A stretch of DNA of 64,000 nt, taken from a virus. The notes below the pieces were generated by a model that was not told the origin of the DNA, did not search any database, and saw nothing but the letters and a program-made list of their open reading frames with translations. The stretch spans positions 20,532 through 84,531 of IMG/VR virus record IMGVR_UViG_3300028392_000053; one strand, 5' to 3'. Both the position numbers and the translations under genes were made by a program. This document shows positions 32,548 to 38,940 of the stretch, piece after piece; position 1 is the stretch's first letter, and the number at the start of each line of letters is the position of its first letter.

Positions 32548-32939
32548 CTTTACGAAAAAAAAAATTTAAGGCGGCTCTGATAAAGTATAAACATGTGGGT
32601 GTCGAGGGTGAAGTTTGGTTCTGGATTAATCCAAGTTCTGGAACAAAACTATCACCACAGTTTACGACACATTCCGAAGCTGAGTATTGGTTTGATTCTG
32701 TGATAGCCATACACAATGAGACTTATGATTTTTTAGACCGAATCAAAAACGGAAAGTTTTACACACTAAAAGGTAGAATTGATGTTGGTGATGTAATCTC
32801 TTCCAAAAAAGCGAACGAATGCCCCTTTACAATGCACCTGAATGATGATATACTTGAGTTAGAGGTCCTCTCTACCTCCTTTGAAAATGCAAAGGAACGA
32901 GCAGAGGAGTATTTTGAAATTTTAGAATGGATAGAATGA
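32544..32939 (+). CDS. Hypothetical protein (131 aa)
   Basis: Coupled to the oxygenase gene by an ATGA overlap. Basic start (MTLRKKKFKAALIKYKH), beta-rich middle (VWFWINPSSGTKLSPQF), acidic helical end. No motif recognised. Confidence 0.65.
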   Translation: MTLRKKKFKAALIKYKHVGVEGEVWFWINPSSGTKLSPQFTTHSEAEYWFDSVIAIHNETYDFLDRIKNGKFYTLKGRIDVGDVISSKKANECPFTMHLNDDILELEVLSTSFENAKERAEEYFEILEWIE

Positions 32940-33136
32940 TGAAAACATATACGATACTTATCTACCTTGCATTTGTTATAGCCGCAATTACCCTCGGACC
33001 TCTTGCAACAATTTGGTCAATCAACACACTTTTCACACTCACGATTCCGTACACACTTGAAACATGGGGAGCAGTAGTATGGCTCACAATGGTAACATTC
33101 GGTAACGTGGTATCAACAATCAGGTCCAAAAAATGA
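32936..33136 (+). CDS. Small two-pass membrane protein
   Basis: 66 residues from ATG 32936 (ATGA overlap with the previous stop); an upstream ATG adds three residues. Segments TILIYLAFVIAAITLGPLAT and WGAVVWLTMVTFGNVV are membrane-spanning, with basic end STIRSKK. A similar short membrane protein occurs in T4-like phages. Function unknown. Confidence 0.68.
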   Translation: MMKTYTILIYLAFVIAAITLGPLATIWSINTLFTLTIPYTLETWGAVVWLTMVTFGNVVSTIRSKK

Positions 33137-33390
33137 TTTCAGAAAAAACTATAGGAATAGCGAATAGAGCAAGAGACTATCTGAAAGAAAACGTAATCTA
33201 TACCTCAGAGGAAGTAGAGTATGGTTACACACAAAAGGTAATTGAAATCGCTCTTGAGGAAGCTATCGAAGCCGTAAATAGGGCTAACCTAAAGGATCGA
33301 ACATTTACAACATATGATGAGAGTATGATGAATTTCTGTAGAGAGAGAGTAAAGAAAGAAATCGAAGGAATTATCGGAGAACAGAAATGA
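33133..33390 (+). CDS. Hypothetical helical protein (85 aa)
   Basis: ATGA overlap with the membrane protein gene. Mostly helical and acidic (VIEIALEEAIEAVNRANLKD, CRERVKKEIEGIIGEQK). No known motif. Confidence 0.65.
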   Translation: MISEKTIGIANRARDYLKENVIYTSEEVEYGYTQKVIEIALEEAIEAVNRANLKDRTFTTYDESMMNFCRERVKKEIEGIIGEQK

Positions 33391-33626
33391 ACCTAGCTGA
33401 TTACTTTAGAGATAACCGATACAAACCGACATTCGAAATGGGTGAAAGAGTATTCGGAAAGAAAGAAGGTATACCCTTCATTGGAACGGTAGGGAACGAC
33501 ACCGAAATCTCTAAGGAAGAAGGACCAAGAGTATCGATACACCTCGACCTTCCATTCCCAAAGAACAAGAGTTCTATATTGGTAGTGAAGCCAGAGGTAC
33601 TCAAGAGACTGAAAAGCTATGACTAA
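33387..33626 (+). CDS. Hypothetical protein (79 aa)
   Basis: ATGA overlap with the previous gene. NLADYFRDNRYKPTFEMGERV and FGKKEGIPFIGTVGNDT suggest a small beta-barrel like those that sense or bind nucleic acid, but no family is recognised. Confidence 0.65.
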   Translation: MNLADYFRDNRYKPTFEMGERVFGKKEGIPFIGTVGNDTEISKEEGPRVSIHLDLPFPKNKSSILVVKPEVLKRLKSYD

Positions 33627-33828
33627 ACGCTGGAGTATCTCCTTCCCTGGAGAGTTTGACCAAGATGTGGTGGAGACATGGACAGAGGAACAAATCCTGA
33701 AGTCCTACTACACGTATTGGTCAACTAAGATGATTCAGGTGGGAAAGGGTGACGATATTTCAAAAGAACGTTGTATCGAAGACTGGTGCATAGTCCACTG
33801 GGCATGGGAAAATTTCGAAAAAGTGTAG
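33619..33828 (+). CDS. Conserved small phage protein with CIEDW...HWAWE motif
   Basis: 69 residues. WTEEQILKSYYTYWSTKM and CIEDWCIVHWAWENFEKV are a pattern known from many large phages of aquatic bacteria. Last gene of the operon that starts near 29787. Function unknown. Confidence 0.7.
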   Translation: MTKRWSISFPGEFDQDVVETWTEEQILKSYYTYWSTKMIQVGKGDDISKERCIEDWCIVHWAWENFEKV

Positions 33829-33987
33829 TGGGGTCCGGAGAAAATTCCAGCTGGGAAGAAAACTCGAAAATGTGCTTCCGGCCCCAGAAAATAAAAATGG
33901 GAAGAAAAGAGTTTGGGCCATAGCACAACATTACTTACACTATGATACCTTTAAGGGCACTGCCCCTGGACCTTTAAGGCGTGAGCA

Positions 33988-34012
33988 CAAAAAAAGAGGT
34001 GCCAAAGCACCC
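33988..34012 (-). terminator. Rho-independent terminator closing the minus-strand island
   Basis: Read on the minus strand: GGTGC, TTTG loop, GCACC, then TC and seven Ts. It lies just past the last minus-strand gene, between it and the convergent plus-strand operon. The plus-strand transcript could use the same stem but lacks a T run. Confidence 0.75.
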
Positions 34013-34035
34013 CCTAAACCACTGCCACCTAACCT

Positions 34036-34140
34036 TTAGCCTACCACGCGCCACACCCACAGGTCCAGCGCCACCACCACCAAGCCTAACACCAGCACCA
34101 CCTGGAATGCCAGGTTCTCCCACTTATTTTCTGAAAACAT
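34036..34140 (-). CDS. Small one-pass membrane protein (34 aa)
   Basis: Starts MFSENKWENLAFQ and is then almost wholly hydrophobic (VVLVLGLVVVALDLWVW), ending RVVG. AAAGGAATT precedes the ATG. Last gene of the minus-strand island, before its terminator. The strong ribosome site supports it as real. Confidence 0.6.
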   Translation of the reverse strand: MFSENKWENLAFQVVLVLGLVVVALDLWVWRVVG

Positions 34141-34154
34141 AATAATTCCTTTAT

Positions 34155-34385
34155 TTAAACCGAATGGCCACGGGCATCCATCATTTCCGAGAGGATGAAT
34201 TTAGCCACGTTCAATTGCTTCCGCATCGCCTCATTGTGGCCCATAGCCTGTAGTTCCTGACAATCGGACAGGATGCCCATGACCACCATCTCCAAACCAG
34301 AGAATTTAGCGGTGATGGAGCCCATGTACTGGTCACGGATGTCGGCTTGGCTCATGCCATAGCACTTGGTTTCGAATTCTGTCAT
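34155..34385 (-). CDS. Hypothetical protein (76 aa), minus-strand island
   Basis: Start chosen at 34385 because AAAGGAACC lies just upstream; the longer frame reads through the promoter. Helical, Met-rich (SITAKFSGLEMVVMGILSDC, AMRKQLNVAKFILSEMMDAR). Has its own TTGCCA/CATAAT promoter. Function unknown. Confidence 0.65.
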   Translation of the reverse strand: MTEFETKCYGMSQADIRDQYMGSITAKFSGLEMVVMGILSDCQELQAMGHNEAMRKQLNVAKFILSEMMDARGHSV

Positions 34386-34415
34386 TTTGGTTCCTTTTCT
34401 TAACAACATGGTTGG

Positions 34416-34444
34416 ATTATGGCGGAAGGGCATGGTTTTGGCAA
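34416..34444 (-). promoter_or_regulatory. Minus-strand promoter, TTGCCA type
   Basis: On the minus strand: TTGCCA (34444-34439), 17-base spacer, CATAAT (34421-34416). It serves the 76-residue gene at 34385. Same -35 box as the plus-strand early promoters. Confidence 0.6.
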
Positions 34445-34476
34445 CCATGCATGGAATACACCACCGGACTGTAAGG

Positions 34477-34698
34477 TCAATCCAGGAGCACCATGTAAGC
34501 CTTGGCATAGTGGCGCCTGAACCAATCCAGCCCCTTTTGCATTCTCTTATAATCACCGACCATTTGGCAACCCATAATGGTATCGTATACCGCCACTGCC
34601 TCTGGAGATAATGTAATGGATTCTCCTGAGAATGGATTGGTTACCACCTCATTCTCGGTTCCAACCATGCATTCGAATGGTAATTTGATTTTGGACAT
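34477..34698 (-). CDS. Hypothetical protein (73 aa), minus-strand island
   Basis: AAAGGAAACATT precedes the ATG. IKLPFECMVGTENEVVTNPF then GESITLSPEAVAVYDTIMGC and a helical WFRRHYAKAY end. The spacing and pattern recall small conserved proteins of large phages that begin with a loop and end in an aromatic helix. Probably co-transcribed with the gene at 35464. Function unknown. Confidence 0.65.
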   Translation of the reverse strand: MSKIKLPFECMVGTENEVVTNPFSGESITLSPEAVAVYDTIMGCQMVGDYKRMQKGLDWFRRHYAKAYMVLLD

Positions 34699-34714
34699 AA
34701 TGTTTCCTTTCAGT

Positions 34715-35464
34715 TTAAACGGATGCCATCATAATGGCGGGATACTTTACAAAGCCAGTATTATCTTTTTTGGCTTTACCTTTGGCATATAAACCAACAA
34801 CCACATTCGAAGGATCAAGGAAGCGGAGGTCCGATTCGTCACCATTGAATACTGGCATATTGAGATAATCGGCAGGCATTGGGAGGGTTTTCTTAATACC
34901 AAACACCACTGCCACGTTATAACCCTGGAGAATGGCATTCGAAACGTCCGAATCATTACCATCGGCTGCCGAAAATGTCAGGTGATAATTAGGATAATCC
35001 TTGATTTTACGTCCGAGAATCTTGGTATAATCATAGAATTGTAATTCAGGGAATGCCATGAAAATGTTTTTATATTCCACACCATTACGGATAGCGGCAT
35101 ACTTTTCAAAGGAAAGGTCGGAAGTACCATTCAGGCGAATAACTGGAATCATGGAGATTTTCTCCGATTGTTTAATCGCCAATTCAATATCCTTTACCAA
35201 CAAAGCCATAAAGGTTTCGCGGTTATTGAAAAACAATTGGGTTTTGCGGATACGCGCCTTTTGAATGACGTTGGTATTCTCGCCTTTTTTGAACATACCA
35301 CCACGTCCTGCGGTATTGAGGCAAGCGGCCGTGCAACCAGCGGTTGCCTTAGGGCAGGTATTGAAACCGGAGAGGGAGGCTGGTGCAAGGTGCAGGATGT
35401 AAGTATTGAAACCGCGAACCATGCCTTTGAGGACCTTAGGATTGCCAGTGGAGAGTAAATTCAT
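34715..35464 (-). CDS. Gp88-like phage protein
   Basis: 249 residues from ATG 35464 (AAAGGT upstream); an in-frame upstream start would lie inside the promoter. N-terminal LLSTGNPKVLKG and the cysteine set FNTCPKATAGCTAACLNTAG recall phage gene product 88-like proteins, with conserved IRLNGTSDLSFE and FYDYTKI segments later. The clustered cysteines could bind metal or an Fe-S cluster. It is the first gene of the minus-strand island. Biochemical function is unknown. Confidence 0.72.
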   Translation of the reverse strand: MNLLSTGNPKVLKGMVRGFNTYILHLAPASLSGFNTCPKATAGCTAACLNTAGRGGMFKKGENTNVIQKARIRKTQLFFNNRETFMALLVKDIELAIKQSEKISMIPVIRLNGTSDLSFEKYAAIRNGVEYKNIFMAFPELQFYDYTKILGRKIKDYPNYHLTFSAADGNDSDVSNAILQGYNVAVVFGIKKTLPMPADYLNMPVFNGDESDLRFLDPSNVVVGLYAKGKAKKDNTGFVKYPAIMMASV

Positions 35465-35494
35465 TTTTTGACCTTTGTTTGATTGTATGAGTGT

Positions 35495-35522
35495 ATTATA
35501 CCACAATTGGAGAGAATGGCAA
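35495..35522 (-). promoter_or_regulatory. Minus-strand promoter for the Gp88-like gene
   Basis: On the minus strand: TTGCCA (35522-35517), 16-base spacer, TATAAT (35500-35495), about 31 bases before the start codon. It is divergent from the plus-strand promoter at 35570. Confidence 0.75.
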
Positions 35523-35569
35523 CCATCCTCGGAATAGTTGACCGGCTGGCTGGGTATTGGAGTGGGGGC

Positions 35570-35597
35570 TTGCCTTCCCTGCTGGTTGTGGTATAAT
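35570..35597 (+). promoter_or_regulatory. Promoter with no gene directly behind it
   Basis: TTGCCT (35570-35575), 16-base spacer, TATAAT (35592-35597). The start point near 35604 is followed by a sequence related to that behind the promoter at 38458. The next well-supported gene begins at 35725, behind another promoter. Confidence 0.65.
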
Positions 35598-35602
35598 TGA
35601 TC

Positions 35603-35645
35603 CTATGATTCGAAGCAAAGGCGGGGTGGACGTGGAGGCTGGGCA
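35603..35645 (+). ncRNA. Candidate small RNA 5' element, copy 1
   Basis: Begins at the predicted start point of the 35570 promoter. It reads ATGATTCGAAGC then a G-rich stretch with TGGACGTGGAGGCTG. The 38493 element has ATGGTTCGAACAGC and TGGACGTGGCGGCTG in the same order. Indels between copies break any common reading frame, favouring an RNA or DNA role. The 3' end is not defined. Confidence 0.35.
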
Positions 35646-35689
35646 CCATAATAATACACCATCCCTCCGGTCGACTATTATTTCAATGG

Positions 35690-35717
35690 TTGCCAAACCT
35701 GCTGGAACCTGTAGAAT
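35690..35717 (+). promoter_or_regulatory. TTGCCA promoter, probably giving a leaderless mRNA
   Basis: TTGCCA (35690-35695), 16-base spacer, TAGAAT (35712-35717). The start codon at 35725 lies 8 bases after the -10 box, so the transcript would begin at or beside the ATG. Confidence 0.6.
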
Positions 35718-35724
35718 CCAACCC

Positions 35725-35937
35725 ATGATAAACACAAAAACCTACACCGCCGAATACCACGATAAAACCATGGACTTCCGTGTGGTCCGCTGGACACCAA
35801 TGGTTGACGGTATCCGCATGGGTACCAATGTTGACCGATTCGACACCGAACAGGAAGCCATGGAAGTGTCTCGAATCCTGAACCAAGCCGAGGACCTGAG
35901 CCTGTACCTGGACCAGTCCTGCGAATTTGATACCTGA
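35725..35937 (+). CDS. Small early protein (70 aa)
   Basis: Start placed at 35725, in place of an upstream in-frame ATG that would read through the promoter. No Shine-Dalgarno site. MINTKTYTAEYHDKTMDFRV, then RFDTEQEAMEVSRILNQAED: a short beta sheet and a helix, as in small conserved phage proteins. Function unknown. Confidence 0.6.
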   Translation: MINTKTYTAEYHDKTMDFRVVRWTPMVDGIRMGTNVDRFDTEQEAMEVSRILNQAEDLSLYLDQSCEFDT

Positions 35938-35965
35938 CCGGATTGGTCAAGTATTATTCGAATGG

Positions 35966-35993
35966 TTGCCAAACCTGCTGGTTATGCTATAAT
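35966..35993 (+). promoter_or_regulatory. TTGCCA promoter
   Basis: TTGCCA (35966-35971), 16-base spacer, TATAAT (35988-35993), 27 bases before the ATG of the 61-residue gene. Upstream it has GACCGGATTGGTCAAGTATT, a variant of the shared promoter cassette. Confidence 0.75.
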
Positions 35994-36019
35994 TCACCCA
36001 TATTTTGAAAGGACACCCA

Positions 36020-36205
36020 ATGAAATTTATGACCTTCCCCCAAGCCATGGAAATTGTCTCCCAATTCGGCTATGCTAATAAGTGCGAATCCTTATTGGTC
36101 GCCATTTCCGATATGGAAGACAATTGGGACAATTTATCGTTGGATGAAATTGCCGCCTATAACGTGATTATATCGGAATATGATATGATTGCGGAATTGG
36201 CTTAA
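36020..36205 (+). CDS. Small early protein (61 aa)
   Basis: ATG 36020 follows AAAGGACAC. Single-gene unit between two promoters. MKFMTFPQAMEIVSQFGYAN then DNWDNLSLDEIAAYNVIISE, helical and acidic. No family recognised. Confidence 0.7.
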   Translation: MKFMTFPQAMEIVSQFGYANKCESLLVAISDMEDNWDNLSLDEIAAYNVIISEYDMIAELA

Positions 36206-36229
36206 CCCAGTAAATCGGTCAAGTATTGG

Positions 36230-36257
36230 TTGCCAAACCTACCGAAACCTGTATAAT
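36230..36257 (+). promoter_or_regulatory. TTGCCA promoter
   Basis: TTGCCA (36230-36235), 16-base spacer, TATAAT (36252-36257), preceded by ATCGGTCAAGTATTGG, part of the promoter cassette repeated at 36556 and 36907. Confidence 0.75.
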
Positions 36258-36289
36258 TAGACCCATATTGTAAAAGAAAAGGAAAGAAA

Positions 36290-36559
36290 ATGTCCCGATT
36301 GATAACCGAAACCGAAGCCTTGGAAATGTTTAATGAAATGCTGGACGATTGTGAGGGTCCGGTTGAACTCTGCGGAATGACCTATTCGGCATCCAACGTC
36401 CTGCGCGAAATTGATCCGGTAGCATACCGTTGCGGTTTTAATGATTATGTTGATTCCTTAACCGATGATGACATTTTCGTGGAAGGACTCACCGAGTCCG
36501 AGGATGATGGTCAACCGGATGAAGCCCAAGAATGGGAGTCCTTTGATCCTGATTGTTGA
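36290..36559 (+). CDS. Conserved acidic early protein (89 aa)
   Basis: AAAGGAAAGAAA precedes the ATG. ITETEALEMFNEMLDDCEGP, SASNVLREIDPVAYRCGFND and YVDSL form a pattern I know from many unrelated phages. Strongly acidic tail. Single-gene unit. Function unknown. Confidence 0.75.
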   Translation: MSRLITETEALEMFNEMLDDCEGPVELCGMTYSASNVLREIDPVAYRCGFNDYVDSLTDDDIFVEGLTESEDDGQPDEAQEWESFDPDC

Positions 36560-36585
36560 CCAGTCCGGTCGAGTATTGGTTGCCA
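36555..36585 (+). repeat. Promoter cassette repeat, copy 1
   Basis: About 31 bases reading TGACCAGTCCGGTCGAGTAT then TGGTTGCCAGA, identical at 36907-36938. It contains the -35 box and a GACC...GGTC inverted pair. Looser copies lie before the promoters at 35966 and 36230. Confidence 0.7.
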
Positions 36586-36608
36586 GACCATTCAAAATCT
36601 GGTATAAT
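36580..36608 (+). promoter_or_regulatory. TTGCCA promoter with inverted repeat in the spacer
   Basis: TTGCCA (36580-36585), 17-base spacer, TATAAT (36603-36608). CCAGA at the -35 box and TCTGG before the -10 box form an inverted pair. Confidence 0.75.
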
Positions 36609-36634
36609 GGTTTTTTAAATTGAAAAGGTATATT

Positions 36635-36910
36635 ATGACAGTTAAGACAGACACCCAGGTGGCCTTGGTCGCCGCCCGTACGGCTTTGGCTCTAGCTAAG
36701 GTCTCCGTTAAGGAATTGGTCGAAGCCGTGAAGGTCGAAAAGGAAAAGGCTCTACAGGCTAAGGTGACCGCTAAGGAAGCAAAGCGCCAGACCGCTATCC
36801 GCAAGGCTCAAGCCACACTGGCTCGGCTCCTTGATAAAAACAATCCAGTAGGTGTGAAGGCTCGCAAAGCCGCACGGAAACCTGGTCCTGTGATTGTGAC
36901 AAAAGGTTGA
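36635..36910 (+). CDS. Lys/Ala-rich histone-H1-like protein
   Basis: 91 residues from ATG 36635 with AAAAGG upstream. Composition is dominated by Lys, Ala and Val: VALVAARTALALAKVSVKEL, EKALQAKVTAKEAKRQTAIR, and a basic end (KARKAARKPGP). This resembles bacterial H1-like and AlgP-like nucleoid proteins and could compact DNA. Its own strong promoter suggests early, high expression. DNA binding is an inference from composition. Confidence 0.7.
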   Translation: MTVKTDTQVALVAARTALALAKVSVKELVEAVKVEKEKALQAKVTAKEAKRQTAIRKAQATLARLLDKNNPVGVKARKAARKPGPVIVTKG

Positions 36911-36938
36911 CCAGTCCGGTCGAGTATTGGTTGCCAGA
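36907..36938 (+). repeat. Promoter cassette repeat, copy 2
   Basis: Same sequence as 36555-36585 in front of the AAA ATPase gene, including the GACC...GGTC pair and the TTGCCAGA box. Confidence 0.7.
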
Positions 36939-36959
36939 ACCCGCAGGTTCTGGTATAAT
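36931..36959 (+). promoter_or_regulatory. TTGCCA promoter with perfect 8-base inverted repeat
   Basis: TTGCCA (36931-36936), 17-base spacer, TATAAT (36954-36959). CCAGAACC and GGTTCTGG form a perfect inverted repeat around CGCA within the spacer, a possible operator. A short CACC/GGTG stem with five Ts (about 36977-36999) lies in the leader. Confidence 0.75.
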
Positions 36960-37030
36960 CGATACCATATTCAAGAGCACCTCTCCCGGTGGTGTTTTTC
37001 AACATGGTATTGCAAATTGAAAGGAAAATT

Positions 37031-37915
37031 ATGATTGAAGTGAAATTCATTAATGGTAAATACGTTGCCAACATCAACGGCAAGGTGGTGAAGCGTGCCA
37101 ATAAATCCCACATGGACTATGTGATCCGTAAAGCCACCGGTGGTGCATCCTCGCTGGCACCGTTGGCTCTCAAGGAGTCCCGTTTCACCATCAACCAGCG
37201 GTTCGGTTTTGTCTCGGACATGGTTTCCATGTTGGTGAAAGGTGACCAGTCCTCGGTGGTAGTGTCTGGTCCTGGTGGCCTCGGCAAGTCCCACACCGTC
37301 ACCAAGGCACTGAATGATGCCGGCATGCGTGATGTTACTCTCCTCGATGAATTCGAGGTAGGTGGTAAAATCAACACCTCAAAATCCTACCGCGTTATCA
37401 AGGGTTATTCTACACCTAAGGGCCTGTACCGTACACTGTATGAAAACAAGGACGGCGTGGTTGTGTTCGATGATTGCGACTCGGTGCTAAAAGATCCGGT
37501 CTCCCTGAACCTGCTTAAAGGTGCTCTCGATTCCTACTCTCGCCGTGTTATCTCATGGCGTGCGGATATGCGTGATGAGGAACTACCACAATCCTTTGAA
37601 TTCAAGGGTCGCGTGGTGTTTATCTCCAATATCTCCTCTGATTCGATGGACCAAGCCATCATCACCCGTTCGATGGCGGTTGACCTGACAATGACAACCG
37701 AGCAAAAGGTCGAGCGTATGCGCCACCTGGTGTCCCTCCCAGAGTTTATGCCTGATTATTCAAAGACAGAAAAGTCCGAGGCTCTGGACCTGATTGACAA
37801 CCTCCAAGATGAGGTGAAAGAACTTTCTCTCCGTACACTGATCCAGACTACCAAGATTCGTAAGTCTGCCGGTGCAAAGTGGAAAGACCTTGCAGAATAT
37901 ACCATCTGCGGTTAA
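37031..37915 (+). CDS. AAA-type ATPase (294 aa)
   Basis: Start at 37031 after AAAGGAAAATT. Walker A SGPGGLGKSHTV (K86, S87), Walker B VVVFDDCDSV (143-150), and FISNISSDSMDQAIITRS as sensor region with an arginine near the end. Small all-in-one ATPases like this occur in many phages beside early genes. GC-rich codons compared with the flanking operons. Remodelling target unknown. Confidence 0.8.
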   Translation: MIEVKFINGKYVANINGKVVKRANKSHMDYVIRKATGGASSLAPLALKESRFTINQRFGFVSDMVSMLVKGDQSSVVVSGPGGLGKSHTVTKALNDAGMRDVTLLDEFEVGGKINTSKSYRVIKGYSTPKGLYRTLYENKDGVVVFDDCDSVLKDPVSLNLLKGALDSYSRRVISWRADMRDEELPQSFEFKGRVVFISNISSDSMDQAIITRSMAVDLTMTTEQKVERMRHLVSLPEFMPDYSKTEKSEALDLIDNLQDEVKELSLRTLIQTTKIRKSAGAKWKDLAEYTICG

Positions 37916-37927
37916 TAGGAGAAAATT

Positions 37928-38035
37928 ATGGACATTCGTTGGACTTATATGATTAATTGGTTAAAGGACCGCACCCACGTTCTGCCGGTCATTCCAGTTA
38001 AACGCACTCACATATACAAAATAAAGGTGAAATAA
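37928..38035 (+). CDS. Small basic protein (35 aa)
   Basis: TAGGAGAAAATT precedes the ATG, a strong site. MDIRWTYMINWLKDRTHVLP then VIPVKRTHIYKIKVK. It ends on the start codon of the next gene (TAATG). Function unknown. Confidence 0.55.
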   Translation: MDIRWTYMINWLKDRTHVLPVIPVKRTHIYKIKVK

Positions 38036-38217
38036 TGAGAACAAAATCCAATGAGATGGCATCGACCATTTCCCACTCTGAGGATTGCATCCTCGAGGTG
38101 CAACACCGGCTGGAAAAACAAAACAATCCACACAATGAAAACCTGCTGGCAGCCATCCAACAGGCGCTGGACATCCTTGCTGACGTTTATTATGACCTAA
38201 GGGAAGACAATGAGTAA
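38035..38217 (+). CDS. Small helical protein (60 aa)
   Basis: AAAGGTGAAATA precedes the ATG. SHSEDCILEVQHRLEKQNNP and LLAAIQQALDILADVYYDLR are two amphipathic helices. Overlaps the next gene by 8 bases. Function unknown. Confidence 0.6.
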   Translation: MRTKSNEMASTISHSEDCILEVQHRLEKQNNPHNENLLAAIQQALDILADVYYDLREDNE

Positions 38218-38431
38218 ATTTAAAAACCTGATAATCGATGTTGAATCCTGCATTACCAATGGCGATGCATTCGAGGACATTATTGCATTCGTGAGACACA
38301 CCACTGGTTGTGATGAAAAGACAGCCACCGACCTGGTGTTCCAGGTGGAGGGTCAACTATGCACTGAGGAAGAACAGGACTATTGGATAACAGGAGAACC
38401 TATTCCGAATGAAAATGAATTGATGTTGTAA
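38210..38431 (+). CDS. Small acidic protein (73 aa)
   Basis: Overlaps the previous gene. FKNLIIDVESCITNGDAFED, TTGCDEKTATDLVFQVEGQL and an acidic end with DYWITGEP. Last gene before the long non-coding stretch; its stop codon lies in an inverted repeat. Function unknown. Confidence 0.6.
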   Translation: MSKFKNLIIDVESCITNGDAFEDIIAFVRHTTGCDEKTATDLVFQVEGQLCTEEEQDYWITGEPIPNENELML

Positions 38432-38441
38432 AGAAACAACA
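38424..38441 (+). repeat. TGTTGT/ACAACA inverted repeat
   Basis: Arms TGTTGT and ACAACA around AAAGAA, overlapping the stop codon of the upstream gene and followed 17 bases later by a promoter. Member of the boundary palindrome set. Confidence 0.6.
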
Positions 38442-38445
38442 GTGA

Positions 38446-38476
38446 GTCACCAGGTGGTTGCCAGGTGGCTTTTTTT
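38446..38476 (+). terminator. Terminator overlapping the next promoter
   Basis: GTCACC pairs with GGTGGC (one G-U) around a 12-base loop, followed by seven Ts. The loop carries the -35 box TTGCCA of the promoter at 38458, so the end of one unit and the start of the next share sequence. Confidence 0.6.
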
Positions 38477-38486
38477 GAGTTATAAT
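38458..38486 (+). promoter_or_regulatory. TTGCCA promoter into non-coding DNA
   Basis: TTGCCA (38458-38463), 17-base spacer, TATAAT (38481-38486). No supported gene follows for over 450 bases, so the product is probably an RNA or a transcript that opens the putative origin. Confidence 0.7.
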
Positions 38487-38492
38487 AGATGC

Positions 38493-38535
38493 ATGGTTCG
38501 AACAGCACACTGGGGATGGACGTGGCGGCTGCCTG
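38493..38535 (+). ncRNA. Candidate small RNA 5' element, copy 2
   Basis: Starts at the predicted start point of the promoter at 38458 with ATGGTTCGAACAGC and contains TGGACGTGGCGGCTG, matching the element at 35603 with indels. Downstream the transcript would include the palindrome GTACCACTGTGGTAC and other stems. The 3' end is not defined. Confidence 0.35.
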
Positions 38536-38573
38536 ATGGATTAATCCAGTCTAATCCAGTGCATATTCCAGTA

Positions 38574-38669
38574 TACCACTGCGGTGCTCTGAATGGTACT
38601 CTACCAGACCATCACCGGACACGCTGGAACGTGCTGTGGTCGTGCTGTGGTACCACTGTGGTACTCTGA
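38574..38669 (+). repeat. Iteron-like 19-base repeats
   Basis: TACCACTGCGGTGCTCTGA at 38574-38592 and TACCACTGTGGTACTCTGA at 38651-38669 differ at two positions. Between them GTGCTGTGGT occurs twice (38631 and 38643). The second copy includes the palindrome GTACCACTGTGGTAC. Confidence 0.6.
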
Positions 38670-38839
38670 GGCTCGCTGAGAATATTTCAGGGCTTGGCAG
38701 CCAGACACTAAGTCCCACTGGTACTTACACACCAACGACACACCGCGACACAGCCAGCGACATATGCAGTATAATGCATGTCGCATCCGTTACATATGCG
38801 CTATAATGCATACTGGTTTCCCAAACACATTCCAAAAAG

Positions 38840-38871
38840 ATATCCACAACTTATCCACAGCTTTATCCACA
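38840..38871 (+). other. Three DnaA-type boxes
   Basis: ATATCCACA (38840-38848), TTATCCACA (38851-38859) and TTATCCACA (38863-38871). The last two match the DnaA consensus TTATNCACA exactly; the first has one change. Starts are 11 and 12 bases apart, so they face the same side of the helix. Confidence 0.65.
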
Positions 38872-38878
38872 GATTTTT

Positions 38879-38898
38879 TTGTTGTTTTTTCACAACAA
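38879..38898 (+). repeat. TTGTTGT/ACAACAA inverted repeat
   Basis: Perfect 7-base arms around TTTTTC, between the DnaA boxes and the promoter at 38913. Same palindrome as at 45200. Confidence 0.65.
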
Positions 38899-38912
38899 AC
38901 GCAAATATTCCA

Positions 38913-38940
38913 TTGCCATTCCTACCAGTACCGCTATAAT
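38913..38940 (+). promoter_or_regulatory. TTGCCA promoter, probably giving a leaderless mRNA
   Basis: TTGCCA (38913-38918), 16-base spacer, TATAAT (38935-38940). The start codon at 38948 is 8 bases after the -10 box, and another ATG follows at 38951. Confidence 0.7.

Noticed and set aside
38490-38510. GGTTCGAAC as the T loop of a tRNA gene
   Set aside because: No acceptor, D or anticodon arms can be drawn around it, and no CCA-type end follows.
38442-38669. 75-codon plus-strand ORF in the gap before the DnaA boxes
   Set aside because: It begins upstream of the promoter at 38458, lacks a ribosome site, has Trp/Cys-rich non-protein-like content and coincides with repeats and the candidate RNA element.
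38761-38812. TATAAT boxes at 38770 and 38802 as extra promoters
   Set aside because: No -35 box at 16-18 bases and no extended -10 TG. They are better treated as part of a repeat with hairpin potential.
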